From Nitrospirillum amazonense (GTDB taxonomy: Bacteria > Pseudomonadota > Alphaproteobacteria > Azospirillales > Azospirillaceae), in NCBI RefSeq assembly GCF_007828035.1, contig NZ_VITV01000009.1, forward strand, positions 62,001 to 126,000: a DNA stretch of 64,000 bases. The letters are read 5' to 3'. Below the pieces are notes generated by a model. That model saw nothing but the letters and a program-made list of their open reading frames with translations, was not told the origin of the DNA and did not search any database. The translations under genes and the position numbers were made by a program. How positions within the stretch are numbered: position 1 is the first letter of the stretch; every line of letters begins with the position of its first letter. Below are positions 37,405 to 46,211 of this stretch, in pieces.

Positions 37405-37914
37405 TTACTTGTGCTCCGGCCTGTCTTCGGCCAGGGGCTGTCCGTCGTGCAGGTAGGGCGGCGCCTCGATCAGCACGAAGACGATGCGGCAGGGGATGGT
37501 GGCGCTGGGGTTGCGCCATAGGTGCATGGTGCCGCGCTGGATGATGATGCCGCCGGCGCCGATGACCGTCTTCGCCCCGTCGTCCAGCTCCAGCTCCACC
37601 TCGCCCGACAGCACGATGCCATAGTCGATGCTGTTGGTGCGGTGCATGGGCGAGGTGCCCCCGGGCAGCATGTCCACGACCCGAATGACGGAGCCGTGAT
37701 TCAAGGTCAGGCCGGCGTCCCGCAGGCGGCCGTCCGTCTCGTCATTGTTGTCGGCCGGGACGGTGGGCGTGGTCCAGACCAGGGTGAAGGCGGCATCGCC
37801 CGAGGGGATGCGCCGGGTCGGGAACTCATCGTCCGATTTGAAGATGGCGCGCGCGCCGGCGTCATGCCCTGTCACCACGCGGCGGACGGCGGGCAGCCCT
37901 GAATCACTGATCAT
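37405..37914 (-). CDS. Cupin-domain protein
   Basis: 169 residues. A single beta-barrel cupin domain occupies about 75-150, with VVDMLPGGTSPMHRTNSIDYGIVLSGEVELELDDG as first motif region and GGIIIQRGTMHLWRNPS as second, each with a metal-binding His. Small cupins of this type act in aromatic or keto acid turnover or as ligand sensors; nothing fixes the substrate. It lies 22 bases after the FAD monooxygenase gene and is probably co-transcribed with it, suggesting two steps or a sensor/enzyme pair in degradation of one compound. Confidence 0.8.
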   Translation of the reverse strand: MISDSGLPAVRRVVTGHDAGARAIFKSDDEFPTRRIPSGDAAFTLVWTTPTVPADNNDETDGRLRDAGLTLNHGSVIRVVDMLPGGTSPMHRTNSIDYGIVLSGEVELELDDGAKTVIGAGGIIIQRGTMHLWRNPSATIPCRIVFVLIEAPPYLHDGQPLAEDRPEHK

Positions 37915-37936
37915 GGTGTCGAACTTTCTGCAGGGA

Positions 37937-39082
37937 TCAGATATCGGCCAGCAGCGCCGTCTGCGCCTTGGCCATCATGGCGCCCATGATTTCGGGCGAG
38001 ACGTGGTCCTGCTGCGCCTTGCCGATGGCGACGCTGCTTTCCACCACCAGGCGGCAGCGTTCGAAGCGCCGGTCGGTGAAGGCCTGGAAGGCGGCGGTCA
38101 GGTCGTCATGGCGGCCCAGTTCCTCCACCAGGACCAAGGCATCCTCCACCGCGATGCCGGCGCCGGACGCCAGATGCGGGGTGGTGGCGTGGGCGGCATC
38201 GCCGATCAGGATGCTGCGGCCCTTGAACCACTGGTGGCGGGGCAGCAGCACGGCCTCCAGCGGGCGGACGTTGACCCAGGAGTCCGCGTTCAAATTGTCA
38301 CGCAGGGTCGCCACGGGCCCGCCGAAGGGGGCCAGCAGCTGGGCCAGCCGCTGGTAGGCCGTGGCCTCATCCACCCGGCGCATCTCGGGCACGTTTTCCA
38401 GCAGCCACAGGTACATCAGGTCCTGGCTGACCGGCACCAGGCCGCAGGTCACCGGCGCGCCGACGAAGAAGTGCGAGCGGTCGATCTCCGGCGGGCGCTT
38501 GGCCACCACGCGCCAGCAATACTGGCCGGTGTAGGCGGGCTTGGGCGCGTCAGGGAACAGGAAGGACCGGGCCTTGGAGAAGGCGCCGTCGGCCGCGACC
38601 ACGAAATCATAGGTGCCGGCGCCGCCGTCGCTGAAACGCACGTCCACACCATCGCCGGTGTCGGTCCATTCGGTGGCGGTCAGGCCCAGGCTGACCCGTA
38701 CCCCCGCCTCATGCGTCAGCCGCGACAGCAGGGCGTGCAGGTCGGGCCGCATGATGCCGCCGGACACCGGTAGATCGGGCTGGATAGGCCTGTCCTGCAG
38801 GTCGGCCACGGCCATGCCGTTGGGGGCGCACAGGCGCCCACCCTTCGTCACATGGAAGCCCTGGGCCTTGAGGTCGTCCAGGATACCCAGGGTCCGGAAG
38901 GCACGGTATGTGGGCCCCGTCACGGTGATGCCGGCGCCATAGACGCGCCAGTTGGGATCGGCCTCCACCACATGCACGGGCCACCCGGCGCGGCTGGCCA
39001 GGATGGCGAAGGACATGCCGCCAATGCCGCCGCCCAGGACAAGGATGGGGGCGCGGCCCGCGCGCGGTGAGGACTGAGGCAT
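37937..39082 (-). CDS. FAD-dependent aromatic-hydroxylase-type monooxygenase
   Basis: 381 residues of the single-component group A flavin monooxygenase family (PF01494 type). The dinucleotide fold VLGGGIGGMSFAILASRAG is at the N terminus, the DG-containing motif is in FVVAADGAFSKAR, and the second FAD motif is ILIGDAAHATTPHLASGAG. Such enzymes use NAD(P)H and O2 to hydroxylate aromatic or similar rings. ATG 39082 follows GGAG by nine bases; a TTG two codons upstream is also possible. Its neighbours are a cupin downstream and a divergent MFS protein, which fits a small catabolic or detoxification unit. Confidence 0.87.
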   Translation of the reverse strand: MPQSSPRAGRAPILVLGGGIGGMSFAILASRAGWPVHVVEADPNWRVYGAGITVTGPTYRAFRTLGILDDLKAQGFHVTKGGRLCAPNGMAVADLQDRPIQPDLPVSGGIMRPDLHALLSRLTHEAGVRVSLGLTATEWTDTGDGVDVRFSDGGAGTYDFVVAADGAFSKARSFLFPDAPKPAYTGQYCWRVVAKRPPEIDRSHFFVGAPVTCGLVPVSQDLMYLWLLENVPEMRRVDEATAYQRLAQLLAPFGGPVATLRDNLNADSWVNVRPLEAVLLPRHQWFKGRSILIGDAAHATTPHLASGAGIAVEDALVLVEELGRHDDLTAAFQAFTDRRFERCRLVVESSVAIGKAQQDHVSPEIMGAMMAKAQTALLADI

Positions 39083-39309
39083 CGCCAACTTCTCCGGTTT
39101 CTTCCCTAGCGCGCCCTCTCGATGGGGCGGGTCACGGGCGATCCTAGAAGCCGCTCAGCTATTGTTAAAATTGATTTGGAAGATATCTTGGCAGCTGTCC
39201 GGTCAATGGATAGCCGGCGCAACCGTTGGCGGTGGGATTAAAAAGCAATGTGTTTCAAGGGCCTGGAATTGGACGACGCCTGCCCCGCCTTCATGGGGTC
39301 GTGATCCCC

Positions 39310-40488
39310 ATGTCCCCGACATCCGCCAACCGCCCGGCCACACGCCTGGCTACCCGGCTGGCCTTCCTGGCCGCTGGATTCAGCCTTTCCTGCTGGGCGC
39401 CGCTGGTGCCCTACGCCCGTGCTCGCCTGGTGGTGGACGACGCCACGCTGGGCCTGCTGCTGCTATGCCTGGGCATAGGCTCGGTGGCGGCCATGCCGGC
39501 GACAGCGCCCTTGAGCGCCCGTCATGGCACCCGGCCCGTCATCCTGGGCGGCGGTCTAGGCATGGCGTTGGCCCTGCCCGCCCTGGCCACGGTCGACAGC
39601 TTGGCCGGCATGGCGGTGGCGCTGCTGGTCTTCGGCGCGTCTCTGGGGACCCTCGACGTCGCCATGAACGTGCACGCGGTGGAGGTGGAGGCCGATGCCG
39701 ACCGGCCGCTGATGTCAGGTTTCCATGGATTGTTCAGCGTCGGCGGCTTTTGCGGTTCGGGCGGCATGACGCTGCTGTTGGCTGCCGGCGTAGCGCCTTG
39801 GGCGGCGGCCTGGCTGAGCGCCGCCTTGGTCCTGGTGCTGCTGGCCCTGGCCGCCCCCCGCCTGCTGCGCACCCGGCCGATGGGGCCCGCCGCCGAGGGG
39901 GAACGCGCCCCGCTGTTCGTGCGGCCGCGGGGCATCGTGATCCTGCTGGGCATCCTGGCGCTGGTCACCTTTCTGACTGAGGGGGCCCTGCTGGACTGGG
40001 GCGCCCTGCTGCTGACCGACCATCGCGGCGTGGCGCCGACCCAGGCGGGCCTGGGCTATACCCTGTTTTCGTTGGCCATGACCACGGGCCGCCTGATGGG
40101 CGACCGCGTGGTGGCGGCCCTGGGTGGACGGCGGGTCATGCTCTGGGGCGGGGTGGCCGCCATCGCCGGCCTGGGCGTGGTGCTGCTGTCACCATGGACA
40201 CCCCTGGCCTTAGCCGGTTTCCTGCTGATCGGCGCGGGGGCGGCCAACCTGGTCCCGGTGCTGTTCAGCGCCACGGGGCGCCAGCAGGTCATGCCCCCGG
40301 CGCTGGCCGTGGCGGGGATGACGGCCATCGGCTATGCCGGCATGCTGGGCGGCCCGGCGCTGATCGGCTTCATCGCGCGTGGCTGGGGCCTGCCCAGCGC
40401 CTTCACCCTGTTGACGGCCCTGATGCTGCTGGTGCCGCTATCGGCCGGCCCGGTGGGAAAAATCGATGCGCCGGCCAACGACGCCTGA
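39310..40488 (+). CDS. MFS transporter, YbjJ-like
   Basis: 392 residues, about 12 predicted membrane helices. The pattern SFHGLFSVGGF-like (here SGFHGLFSVGGFCGSGG) and LDVAMNVHAVEVE are typical of the YbjJ-type branch of the major facilitator superfamily, whose substrates are largely unknown. ATG 39310 was chosen; GTG 39301 three codons upstream is possible, and the longer frame from 39226 lacks transporter-like sequence. It diverges from the FAD monooxygenase gene across 227 bases and ends 12 bases before the convergent receiver gene. Confidence 0.82.
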   Translation: MSPTSANRPATRLATRLAFLAAGFSLSCWAPLVPYARARLVVDDATLGLLLLCLGIGSVAAMPATAPLSARHGTRPVILGGGLGMALALPALATVDSLAGMAVALLVFGASLGTLDVAMNVHAVEVEADADRPLMSGFHGLFSVGGFCGSGGMTLLLAAGVAPWAAAWLSAALVLVLLALAAPRLLRTRPMGPAAEGERAPLFVRPRGIVILLGILALVTFLTEGALLDWGALLLTDHRGVAPTQAGLGYTLFSLAMTTGRLMGDRVVAALGGRRVMLWGGVAAIAGLGVVLLSPWTPLALAGFLLIGAGAANLVPVLFSATGRQQVMPPALAVAGMTAIGYAGMLGGPALIGFIARGWGLPSAFTLLTALMLLVPLSAGPVGKIDAPANDA

Positions 40489-40500
40489 CCGCCGGCCGGA

Positions 40501-40881
40501 CTAATCCGCCGCCAGCACCTCGCGCACCGCCGTCTGCAGCTGCCGGCCGAACACCGGTTTGAACAGGATGGCGGCGGGATGGTCCTGGTTCATGCGCTCC
40601 AGCATCGCCGGCTCGCGCGAGGCGGTTATGAAGATGACCTTGGAGCCGACGAACTCATGGATGGCGAGGGCCGCGTCCACGCCGTCGCCCACGCCCTTCA
40701 GCCGCATGTCCATCAGCACCAGGCGCGGCCGCTGGGCCTTGGCCAGGGCGATGGCGTCAGCGGCGGTCGCGGCGGTGCCGCACACCGTCAGCCCCATGTC
40801 CTCGATCTGGATGCTGAGGGTTTGGGCGATCAGGAATTCGTCATCCACCACCAGGACGCAGTCCTGCAGCCCATCGTTCAT
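40501..40881 (-). CDS. Single-domain response regulator (CheY-like receiver)
   Basis: 126 residues, receiver domain only, with no output domain. The acidic pocket is D13/D14, the phosphorylated residue D58 (LVLMDMRLKG), with T86 (FITAS) and K108 (LFKPV). It overlaps the kinase gene by four bases (ATGA), so kinase and receiver are translationally coupled and almost surely cognate. A lone receiver implies a phosphorelay to another protein or protein-protein signalling, not direct DNA binding. Confidence 0.92.
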   Translation of the reverse strand: MNDGLQDCVLVVDDEFLIAQTLSIQIEDMGLTVCGTAATAADAIALAKAQRPRLVLMDMRLKGVGDGVDAALAIHEFVGSKVIFITASREPAMLERMNQDHPAAILFKPVFGRQLQTAVREVLAAD

Positions 40882-43013
40882 GGCGCCGCCATCCCGGCGG
40901 AGCGGCCTACCATATCCACCGCCGGTGTCGGCAGGATGATTTCCGCCCGTGTGCCCTTATCGAACCGCATCGCGATCGTTCCGTCCAGCTGCGCCACCAA
41001 GCCCTTCACGATGGAGCTGCCCAGACCGCGCCGGTAGCCGCCCCCATCCTCCTCCGCCGATGGAGAGGCCGGGATGCCGTCGCCGTCATCCGCCACCACC
41101 AGCAGCACGTCGCCCTCCTCCCGGCGCCGCATCGCCATTGTGATGGTGCCGCGCCCATCGGGAAAGGCATGTTTCAGCGAATTGGTGATCAACTCGGTTA
41201 CCAGCAAGCCCAAGGGGATGGCAAAATCCAAATTGACCATCAGCGGGCAGACGGCGATGTCCAACCCCACCCCGTCATCCGCCCCCGACAGCAGGATGTT
41301 GCGGGCCAGCTCATCCAGGAAAGGCGCGATGTCAAAGCTCTCCAGATCGGGGGAAGCCATCAGCTGCTGATGCACCAGGCCCAGGGCATAGACCCGGCTG
41401 CGCAGCCCCATCAGCGCTTGGCGGCCGTCCGAATCCTTGAGCTGCAGGGCCTGGATCATCACCAAGCCGTCAATGATTTGCAGGTTGTTCTTCACCCGGT
41501 GATAGACCTCGCGCAGCAGCAGGTCGCGCTGCTTTAGGGCGGCGGTACGTTCCGCCACCACCAGTTCCAGGTCCGCCTTGGCCTCGCGCAGCGCCGCCTC
41601 CGCCGCCGCCCGTTCGGTAACGTCGATCAGCACCCCGGTGGCGCGGGTGGGCGTCCAGGTGACGGGGTCCCGCGCCACGATGGCGCTGCGATGGGATAGC
41701 CAAATCCAGCCCCCGCCCCCCTCCGCCGCGTCCGGGTCGCCGTCCACCCGACGCACCCGGTACTGCATCTGTACCAGCTCCGCCGCCCCGGTCTGCAGCA
41801 GACTCAGGCCGGCCGCGCGTTCGCCCCGGTCATCCGGATGAATCCAATCCGCCCACGCGGCGTATTCGGGACCGTTCAGGGGGAACCAAGTCTCCGCCGG
41901 CAGCGTGCCGCCCGTCATCGCCGCCGTGCGCCGGTCCACCCAGCCCAGGCCCCGCGCCATATCCAATTCCCAGATGCCCAGCTTGGCGCCCTCCGCCGCC
42001 AGGCGCAGGCGCGTCTCGCTTTCCTTCAGGGCCAGGGCCGTCTTGTGCATGGTGTCGACATCCTCGACCACCGCCAGCAGCAGGGGCGGCAGCCGGGCGC
42101 CGGCCTTGCGCATTCCCGCGCCGCGGACGAGGGTGGCGGACACGCGTCCCCAGACAGGTGTGCCATCCTGCCGCCGAAAGCGCAGTTCGCGGACATAGAC
42201 GCTGGCCTCGCCCGACAGCAGGCGCGCCAACTCCAACCCCTCCGCCGCGCGATCCTCGCCCCACAGCAGGTCGGGCCATTCCATGCGACCAGCCAGATCG
42301 GCCCGGTTATAGCCCAGCATGCCGGCGAAGGCGTTGTTCACCCGGAGCAACAGCCCGGTCTCGGGATTGACCTGCACCTTGCCCACGGCGGCCGCCTCGA
42401 AGCTGGCGCGGTATTCCGCCTCGCTGCCGGCCAGGGCCTCCAGCGCCACCGCCCGTTCGGCCAGAGCCTCCGTGAGCTGGGCGTTGGCCGCGCGCAGTTC
42501 GGCCGTGCGCTCGGCCACCCTGCGCTCCAACTCGGAATTGGCGGCCAACACCTTGGCCTCGCTCTCCCGCAGCAGGGCGGCGGTGCGCTCCTGCTCCTCG
42601 ATGGTGCGGGTGAGTTCGGCGTTCAGCCGGCCCAGCTGCGCCGGCGTGGGCAGGGCCAGCACGCGCGGCACCAGGGGCCAAAGCATGGCGGCGGTCGCCA
42701 CCGACAGCAGCGCCGTGGCCAGCTTCACCACCCCCTCCACCCCATAGGCCGGCATCCACAGGGTCAGGATGGACAGCATGTGGGTCAGGCCGCAGGCCAG
42801 GATGAAGGCCACGAACAAATGTCCCACCCAGCGGTAGGCCAAATCGTTACGCTTGCGTACGAACCAAGCCAGCGCCAGGGGTATGGAGAAGTAGGACAGG
42901 CCGATGACGGCGTCGGATCCGGCGTGTAGCCAAATAAGACCCGGTATCCAGCTGAGGCAGAAGCCATGCGGGGTCAGGCCGGATGGATCCAGCAACCAGT
43001 CCGTCAAGCTCAT
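40878..43013 (-). CDS. HisKA_2 sensor histidine kinase with ETR1-like ethylene-binding membrane domain
   Basis: 711 residues. N-terminal domain (about 20-125): three or more membrane helices closely resembling the plant ethylene receptor, with D34, Y41, I71, C74 and H78 in the same spacing as ETR1 D25, Y32, I62, C65 and H69. A coiled coil (about 125-200) follows, then two PAS domains (about 205-315 and 325-480), then a HisKA_2 dimerisation/phosphotransfer domain with H505 in EVYHRVKNNLQ and a HATPase_c domain (LVTELITNSLKHAF, DDGDGIP, GLGSSIVKGL). ATG 43013 has GGAGG nine bases upstream. It is followed by a coupled receiver gene. Similar receptors are known in cyanobacteria and various proteobacteria. 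Ethylene sensing is therefore plausible but unproven here. Confidence 0.9.
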   Translation of the reverse strand: MSLTDWLLDPSGLTPHGFCLSWIPGLIWLHAGSDAVIGLSYFSIPLALAWFVRKRNDLAYRWVGHLFVAFILACGLTHMLSILTLWMPAYGVEGVVKLATALLSVATAAMLWPLVPRVLALPTPAQLGRLNAELTRTIEEQERTAALLRESEAKVLAANSELERRVAERTAELRAANAQLTEALAERAVALEALAGSEAEYRASFEAAAVGKVQVNPETGLLLRVNNAFAGMLGYNRADLAGRMEWPDLLWGEDRAAEGLELARLLSGEASVYVRELRFRRQDGTPVWGRVSATLVRGAGMRKAGARLPPLLLAVVEDVDTMHKTALALKESETRLRLAAEGAKLGIWELDMARGLGWVDRRTAAMTGGTLPAETWFPLNGPEYAAWADWIHPDDRGERAAGLSLLQTGAAELVQMQYRVRRVDGDPDAAEGGGGWIWLSHRSAIVARDPVTWTPTRATGVLIDVTERAAAEAALREAKADLELVVAERTAALKQRDLLLREVYHRVKNNLQIIDGLVMIQALQLKDSDGRQALMGLRSRVYALGLVHQQLMASPDLESFDIAPFLDELARNILLSGADDGVGLDIAVCPLMVNLDFAIPLGLLVTELITNSLKHAFPDGRGTITMAMRRREEGDVLLVVADDGDGIPASPSAEEDGGGYRRGLGSSIVKGLVAQLDGTIAMRFDKGTRAEIILPTPAVDMVGRSAGMAAP

Positions 43014-43189
43014 AGGCCACAACCTCCGCCACCGGCACGTCGCCCAAGTTCAGAGGGTATCTCCCAACCTTTGCGAGCACCAGACGGTGGCGCCGAGCAG
43101 CGTGCCCGTCAAGTCGCGCGTTCGATTATATCAGCGCAGAACTGCACGCTTAGGATGTCTACGCTCTAGGACGTCCATTGGCGCCGAGC

Positions 43190-43993
43190 TTACTTTCCCG
43201 CCTCGTCAGCGGCCTCAGTCACCTCGCGTCGAACCAGTTTGTCCAATAGGGGGAACTGTGGGTCGCCCAGCCAGGCGCGCACGGCGGCCACATCGGCCAA
43301 GGCGTGCAGGGCGGCCGTCGCCTGTTCCGGCCGGCCGACCTTGACGGCGATGCCGCCCAAGGCATGCACGCTCTCGAACGCGTGCTCGTCCGGCACGTCG
43401 TCGCCGATGAAGATGGGACGGCGCCCCTTGAACGGCTCCACGGTCATGAAGCGGTACACGGCATCCCCCTTCAGAGCTGCGGCCGGGAGCAATTCCACAC
43501 CCACATTGCCCTCCACCACCCGGTAGCCGTCAGGCAGGGTGGGCAGCGCCGCCTTGGCCAGCCGGGTGATATGGTCCAGGGACTGCGGGTGCGGCCCGGT
43601 GTGGATGGCCAGCACCGGGCCCTTGCGCTCGATGACGATGTTGGGGGCGCGGCCCAGTTCCGCCTCAGCCCGTTCCGCCAGGGCGGCCAGGGCCGGAGGT
43701 TCCTCGGCCGCCACCGCCGGCTCGTCCGGGGACAGCCGCAGCTCGATCCCGAACAGCCCACCGGCGCGCAGCACCATGGGCTGGAACAGTGTGTCGATGG
43801 AGGCCAGCGAGCGGCCGCTGATCACCGCGACAGCCCCACCCAACTGGCGGTCCAGGTTGGACAACAGGGTGCGCAGCTCGTCATCCACCACCACGCCGGT
43901 GGGGTCCTTGTGGTGTTCCAGCAGCGTCCCGTCAATGTCCAGGAACAGGGCCCAGCGGTCCCCGGCGGCAGGCGCCAGGGCGGGGGACGGCAT
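43190..43993 (-). CDS. otsB: Trehalose-6-phosphate phosphatase
   Basis: 267-residue HAD phosphatase that removes phosphate from trehalose 6-phosphate. Motif I is D19-I-D21-G-T (LFLDIDGTLLEH), motif II is in VAVISGRSL, and the C-terminal motif is IFIGDDVPDEHAF. ATG 43993 begins four bases after the otsA stop. An in-frame TTG at 44017 has a better ribosome site (AAGGAAAG) and would overlap otsA by six codons plus the stop, so the start is not certain. Together with otsA it forms the standard two-step trehalose pathway used in osmotic and desiccation protection. Confidence 0.92.
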   Translation of the reverse strand: MPSPALAPAAGDRWALFLDIDGTLLEHHKDPTGVVVDDELRTLLSNLDRQLGGAVAVISGRSLASIDTLFQPMVLRAGGLFGIELRLSPDEPAVAAEEPPALAALAERAEAELGRAPNIVIERKGPVLAIHTGPHPQSLDHITRLAKAALPTLPDGYRVVEGNVGVELLPAAALKGDAVYRFMTVEPFKGRRPIFIGDDVPDEHAFESVHALGGIAVKVGRPEQATAALHALADVAAVRAWLGDPQFPLLDKLVRREVTEAADEAGK

Positions 43994-43997
43994 CGCT

Positions 43998-45935
43998 TCA
44001 GAAATGGCTCGGCTCAACGTTCTTTCCTTTCCCCATGCTGACCAGGCGCACCACGTTGCGGCCCAGGGGCGTACGGCCCAATGCCGTGCGGCTGAGCGCG
44101 CCGCGGGCCGCCTGCTGCCTGGCCAGGCGGGCCGTGACATTGGCGGTGTGGTGGCGCTTTCGCAGGCGGGCGCCGTCCAGCAGCATGTTGCCCGCCCAGC
44201 GGTAGATGTTGTTTTCCCGCACCGTTTCGCGCATGCGGCGCATCCGCTCGCGCTGTTCCTCCGGCGACATGGTCAGGCCGCGCAGCAGCGCGTCGGCCGT
44301 GCCGCAGGTGTCGTACGGGTTGATGATGATGCTTTCCGGCAGCTCCTTGGCGGCGCCGGCGAAGCTGCTGAGCAACAGCACGCCCTGCTCATCCTCCCGG
44401 GCGGCCACGAACTCCTTGGCCACCAGGTTCATGCCGTCATGCAGGCTGGTGACCATGCACAGGTCGGCGGCCCGCAACAGGCCGTAGACCTCGTCCTTGC
44501 CGTAGGACTCGTTCAGCAGGTGGATGGGCTGGTACCCTTCATGGCCGTAGCGGGCGTTCAACTCGTCCACAAAATCCAGGCACTCGCGCTGGCACTGCTG
44601 ATAGGCCGGCAGGGCGGTGCGGCTGGGGGCCGCCACCTGCAGCACCACCATGCGGCCGATCCATTCCGGGTGGCGCTTGAACAGCTCCTCCACCGCGCGG
44701 AAGCGGTCGATGATGCCCTTGGTGTAGTCGAAGCGCTCCACCCCCACGCACAGCTTCATGTCCGGCGCCAGGTTGAAGCGGTCGAAGATGGCCCGGCGGC
44801 TGGCAGGCACCGGCGGCTGGCGCGACAGTGAGGCCGGCGGCCATTCGATGGAGATGGGATGGGCATGCACATGGGTGGTGTGGCCACCAAAGGTGACGGC
44901 CGACGAGTCCCGCTCGATCCGGCTTTCCAGGAAGCGGTCCACCGTCTCGATGAAGTTGTTGCAATAATACTGGGTATGGAAACCCATGACCGAGCTGCCC
45001 AGCATGCCGTCCAGGATGCGTTCCCGCCACGGGCAGATGCCGAAGATCTCGGCGTTGGGCCAGGGGATGTGCCAGAAGGTGATGATGATGGCATCGGGCA
45101 TCCGCTCGCGGATCATGCGGGGCAGCAGGGCGAAGTGATAGTCCTGGATCAGGACCACCGGACGCTCATCCCGCGCCTCCTCCACCACCACGTCGGCGAA
45201 GCGCTTGTTCACCGCCTCATACACCTCCCAATCCTCGGCGTTGAAGCTGGGCCGGGTGAAGGCCACGTGGCACAGGGGCCAGAGGCCGTCGTTGGAGAAG
45301 CCGTAGTAATAGTGCTTCTCCTCATGCTCGCTCAGCCAAACGCGGCGCAGGGTGTAGCTGGGGTTGTCGGGCGGTACGGCGATGCGGTCGTGCGCATCCA
45401 CGGTCAGGTGGTCGGCCGAGCCGCTGCCGTGCGCGATCCACGTACCGGCGCAGGTGCGCATGACCGGGTCCAGCGCCGCCACCAGGCCGCCGGCCGGCGC
45501 CCGCAGCTTCACCGCCCCGCCCTCCTCCAAATCATGAATGAAGGGCTCGCGGTTGGAGACGACGATGACCTGCGCGCCCGTCAGTTCCGTCTTCAGCAGG
45601 TGGCGCAGCGTTTCCGGCGTCCAGGTGCCCAGCCGGTCGGTGGCGACGCCCTCGCCTTTGGTGGACCGCAGGGCGCGCTGGGCCGCAGCATGGGCGTCGC
45701 GCGCGCCGACCACGGGTGAAGGCGCGCGGGCCCCTTCCGCCAAAACCTGGCGCCGCGTCTCATCGTAGGTGGGAATGGCGGCCTCTGCCACCGGCGGATG
45801 GCGGTTGCGGCCCCAGCGCAGCAGCAGCGCGCTGGAAAGGACAAGGGCCGCAACGGATAAGAGTAGGCTGGCTCCCACCAGGTAGACGGCGGCGGAGTCC
45901 TGCGTCAGCAGCGCGCCCAGATCGATGCCCATCAT
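43998..45935 (-). CDS. otsA: Trehalose-6-phosphate synthase with N-terminal membrane anchor
   Basis: 645 residues. The GT20 catalytic domain (about 125-610) joins UDP-glucose and glucose 6-phosphate. It shows VVSNREPF near its start, QDYHFALLPRMIRERMPDA, FWHIPWPNAEIFGICPWR, GVERFDYTKGI with the donor-binding Arg/Lys, and INPYDTCGTADALLRGL. Ahead of it lies an unusual extension: a membrane helix at about 16-42 (VYLVGASLLLSVAALVLSSALLL) and a linker of some 80 residues. Ordinary OtsA is a soluble protein of about 470 residues, so this one should be held at the inner membrane. The start may be either of two adjacent ATGs (45935 or 45932). Confidence 0.92.
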   Translation of the reverse strand: MMGIDLGALLTQDSAAVYLVGASLLLSVAALVLSSALLLRWGRNRHPPVAEAAIPTYDETRRQVLAEGARAPSPVVGARDAHAAAQRALRSTKGEGVATDRLGTWTPETLRHLLKTELTGAQVIVVSNREPFIHDLEEGGAVKLRAPAGGLVAALDPVMRTCAGTWIAHGSGSADHLTVDAHDRIAVPPDNPSYTLRRVWLSEHEEKHYYYGFSNDGLWPLCHVAFTRPSFNAEDWEVYEAVNKRFADVVVEEARDERPVVLIQDYHFALLPRMIRERMPDAIIITFWHIPWPNAEIFGICPWRERILDGMLGSSVMGFHTQYYCNNFIETVDRFLESRIERDSSAVTFGGHTTHVHAHPISIEWPPASLSRQPPVPASRRAIFDRFNLAPDMKLCVGVERFDYTKGIIDRFRAVEELFKRHPEWIGRMVVLQVAAPSRTALPAYQQCQRECLDFVDELNARYGHEGYQPIHLLNESYGKDEVYGLLRAADLCMVTSLHDGMNLVAKEFVAAREDEQGVLLLSSFAGAAKELPESIIINPYDTCGTADALLRGLTMSPEEQRERMRRMRETVRENNIYRWAGNMLLDGARLRKRHHTANVTARLARQQAARGALSRTALGRTPLGRNVVRLVSMGKGKNVEPSHF

Positions 45936-46211
45936 GGTGATACACCCATACCTTATCGGTTAAGAAGACTATGACCCGGTTTATGATTGCAGTAATCAGG
46001 TCATATATCGTGCACACTGAACAGATATAGCCTCAATGGCATTCTGTATTGTTCAGCGCTCCAGTATTCATGTAGGAATTCTAGAGTCGAGATTGTGTTC
46101 CAAAAAAGGCAACCGGGACGGAGGCGGGACCGAAAATCCGCATAGGCGGCGTAAGACCATGGCGGAGCGCCCGCCGGTTCCTTGGTCCCATCGCCTTAGA
46201 CCTATCGGCCC
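45936..46211. other. Intergenic region between otsA and the GDE_N-type gene
   Basis: 276 bases, AT-rich by local standards, containing the otsA promoter on the minus strand. It has a near-palindrome at 45984-45998 and an inverted pair CTGAACA / TGTTCAG separated by about 25 bases (near 46017-46056). Short open frames here have no family likeness or ribosome site. Confidence 0.55.
45984..45998. promoter_or_regulatory. Near-palindrome upstream of otsA, candidate operator
   Basis: TGATTGCAGTAATCA pairs with its own complement at 12 of 15 positions (arms TGATT/AATCA plus inner C/G), 49 bases before the otsA start. The size and symmetry suit a dimeric regulator. No known consensus was matched. 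Confidence 0.35.
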
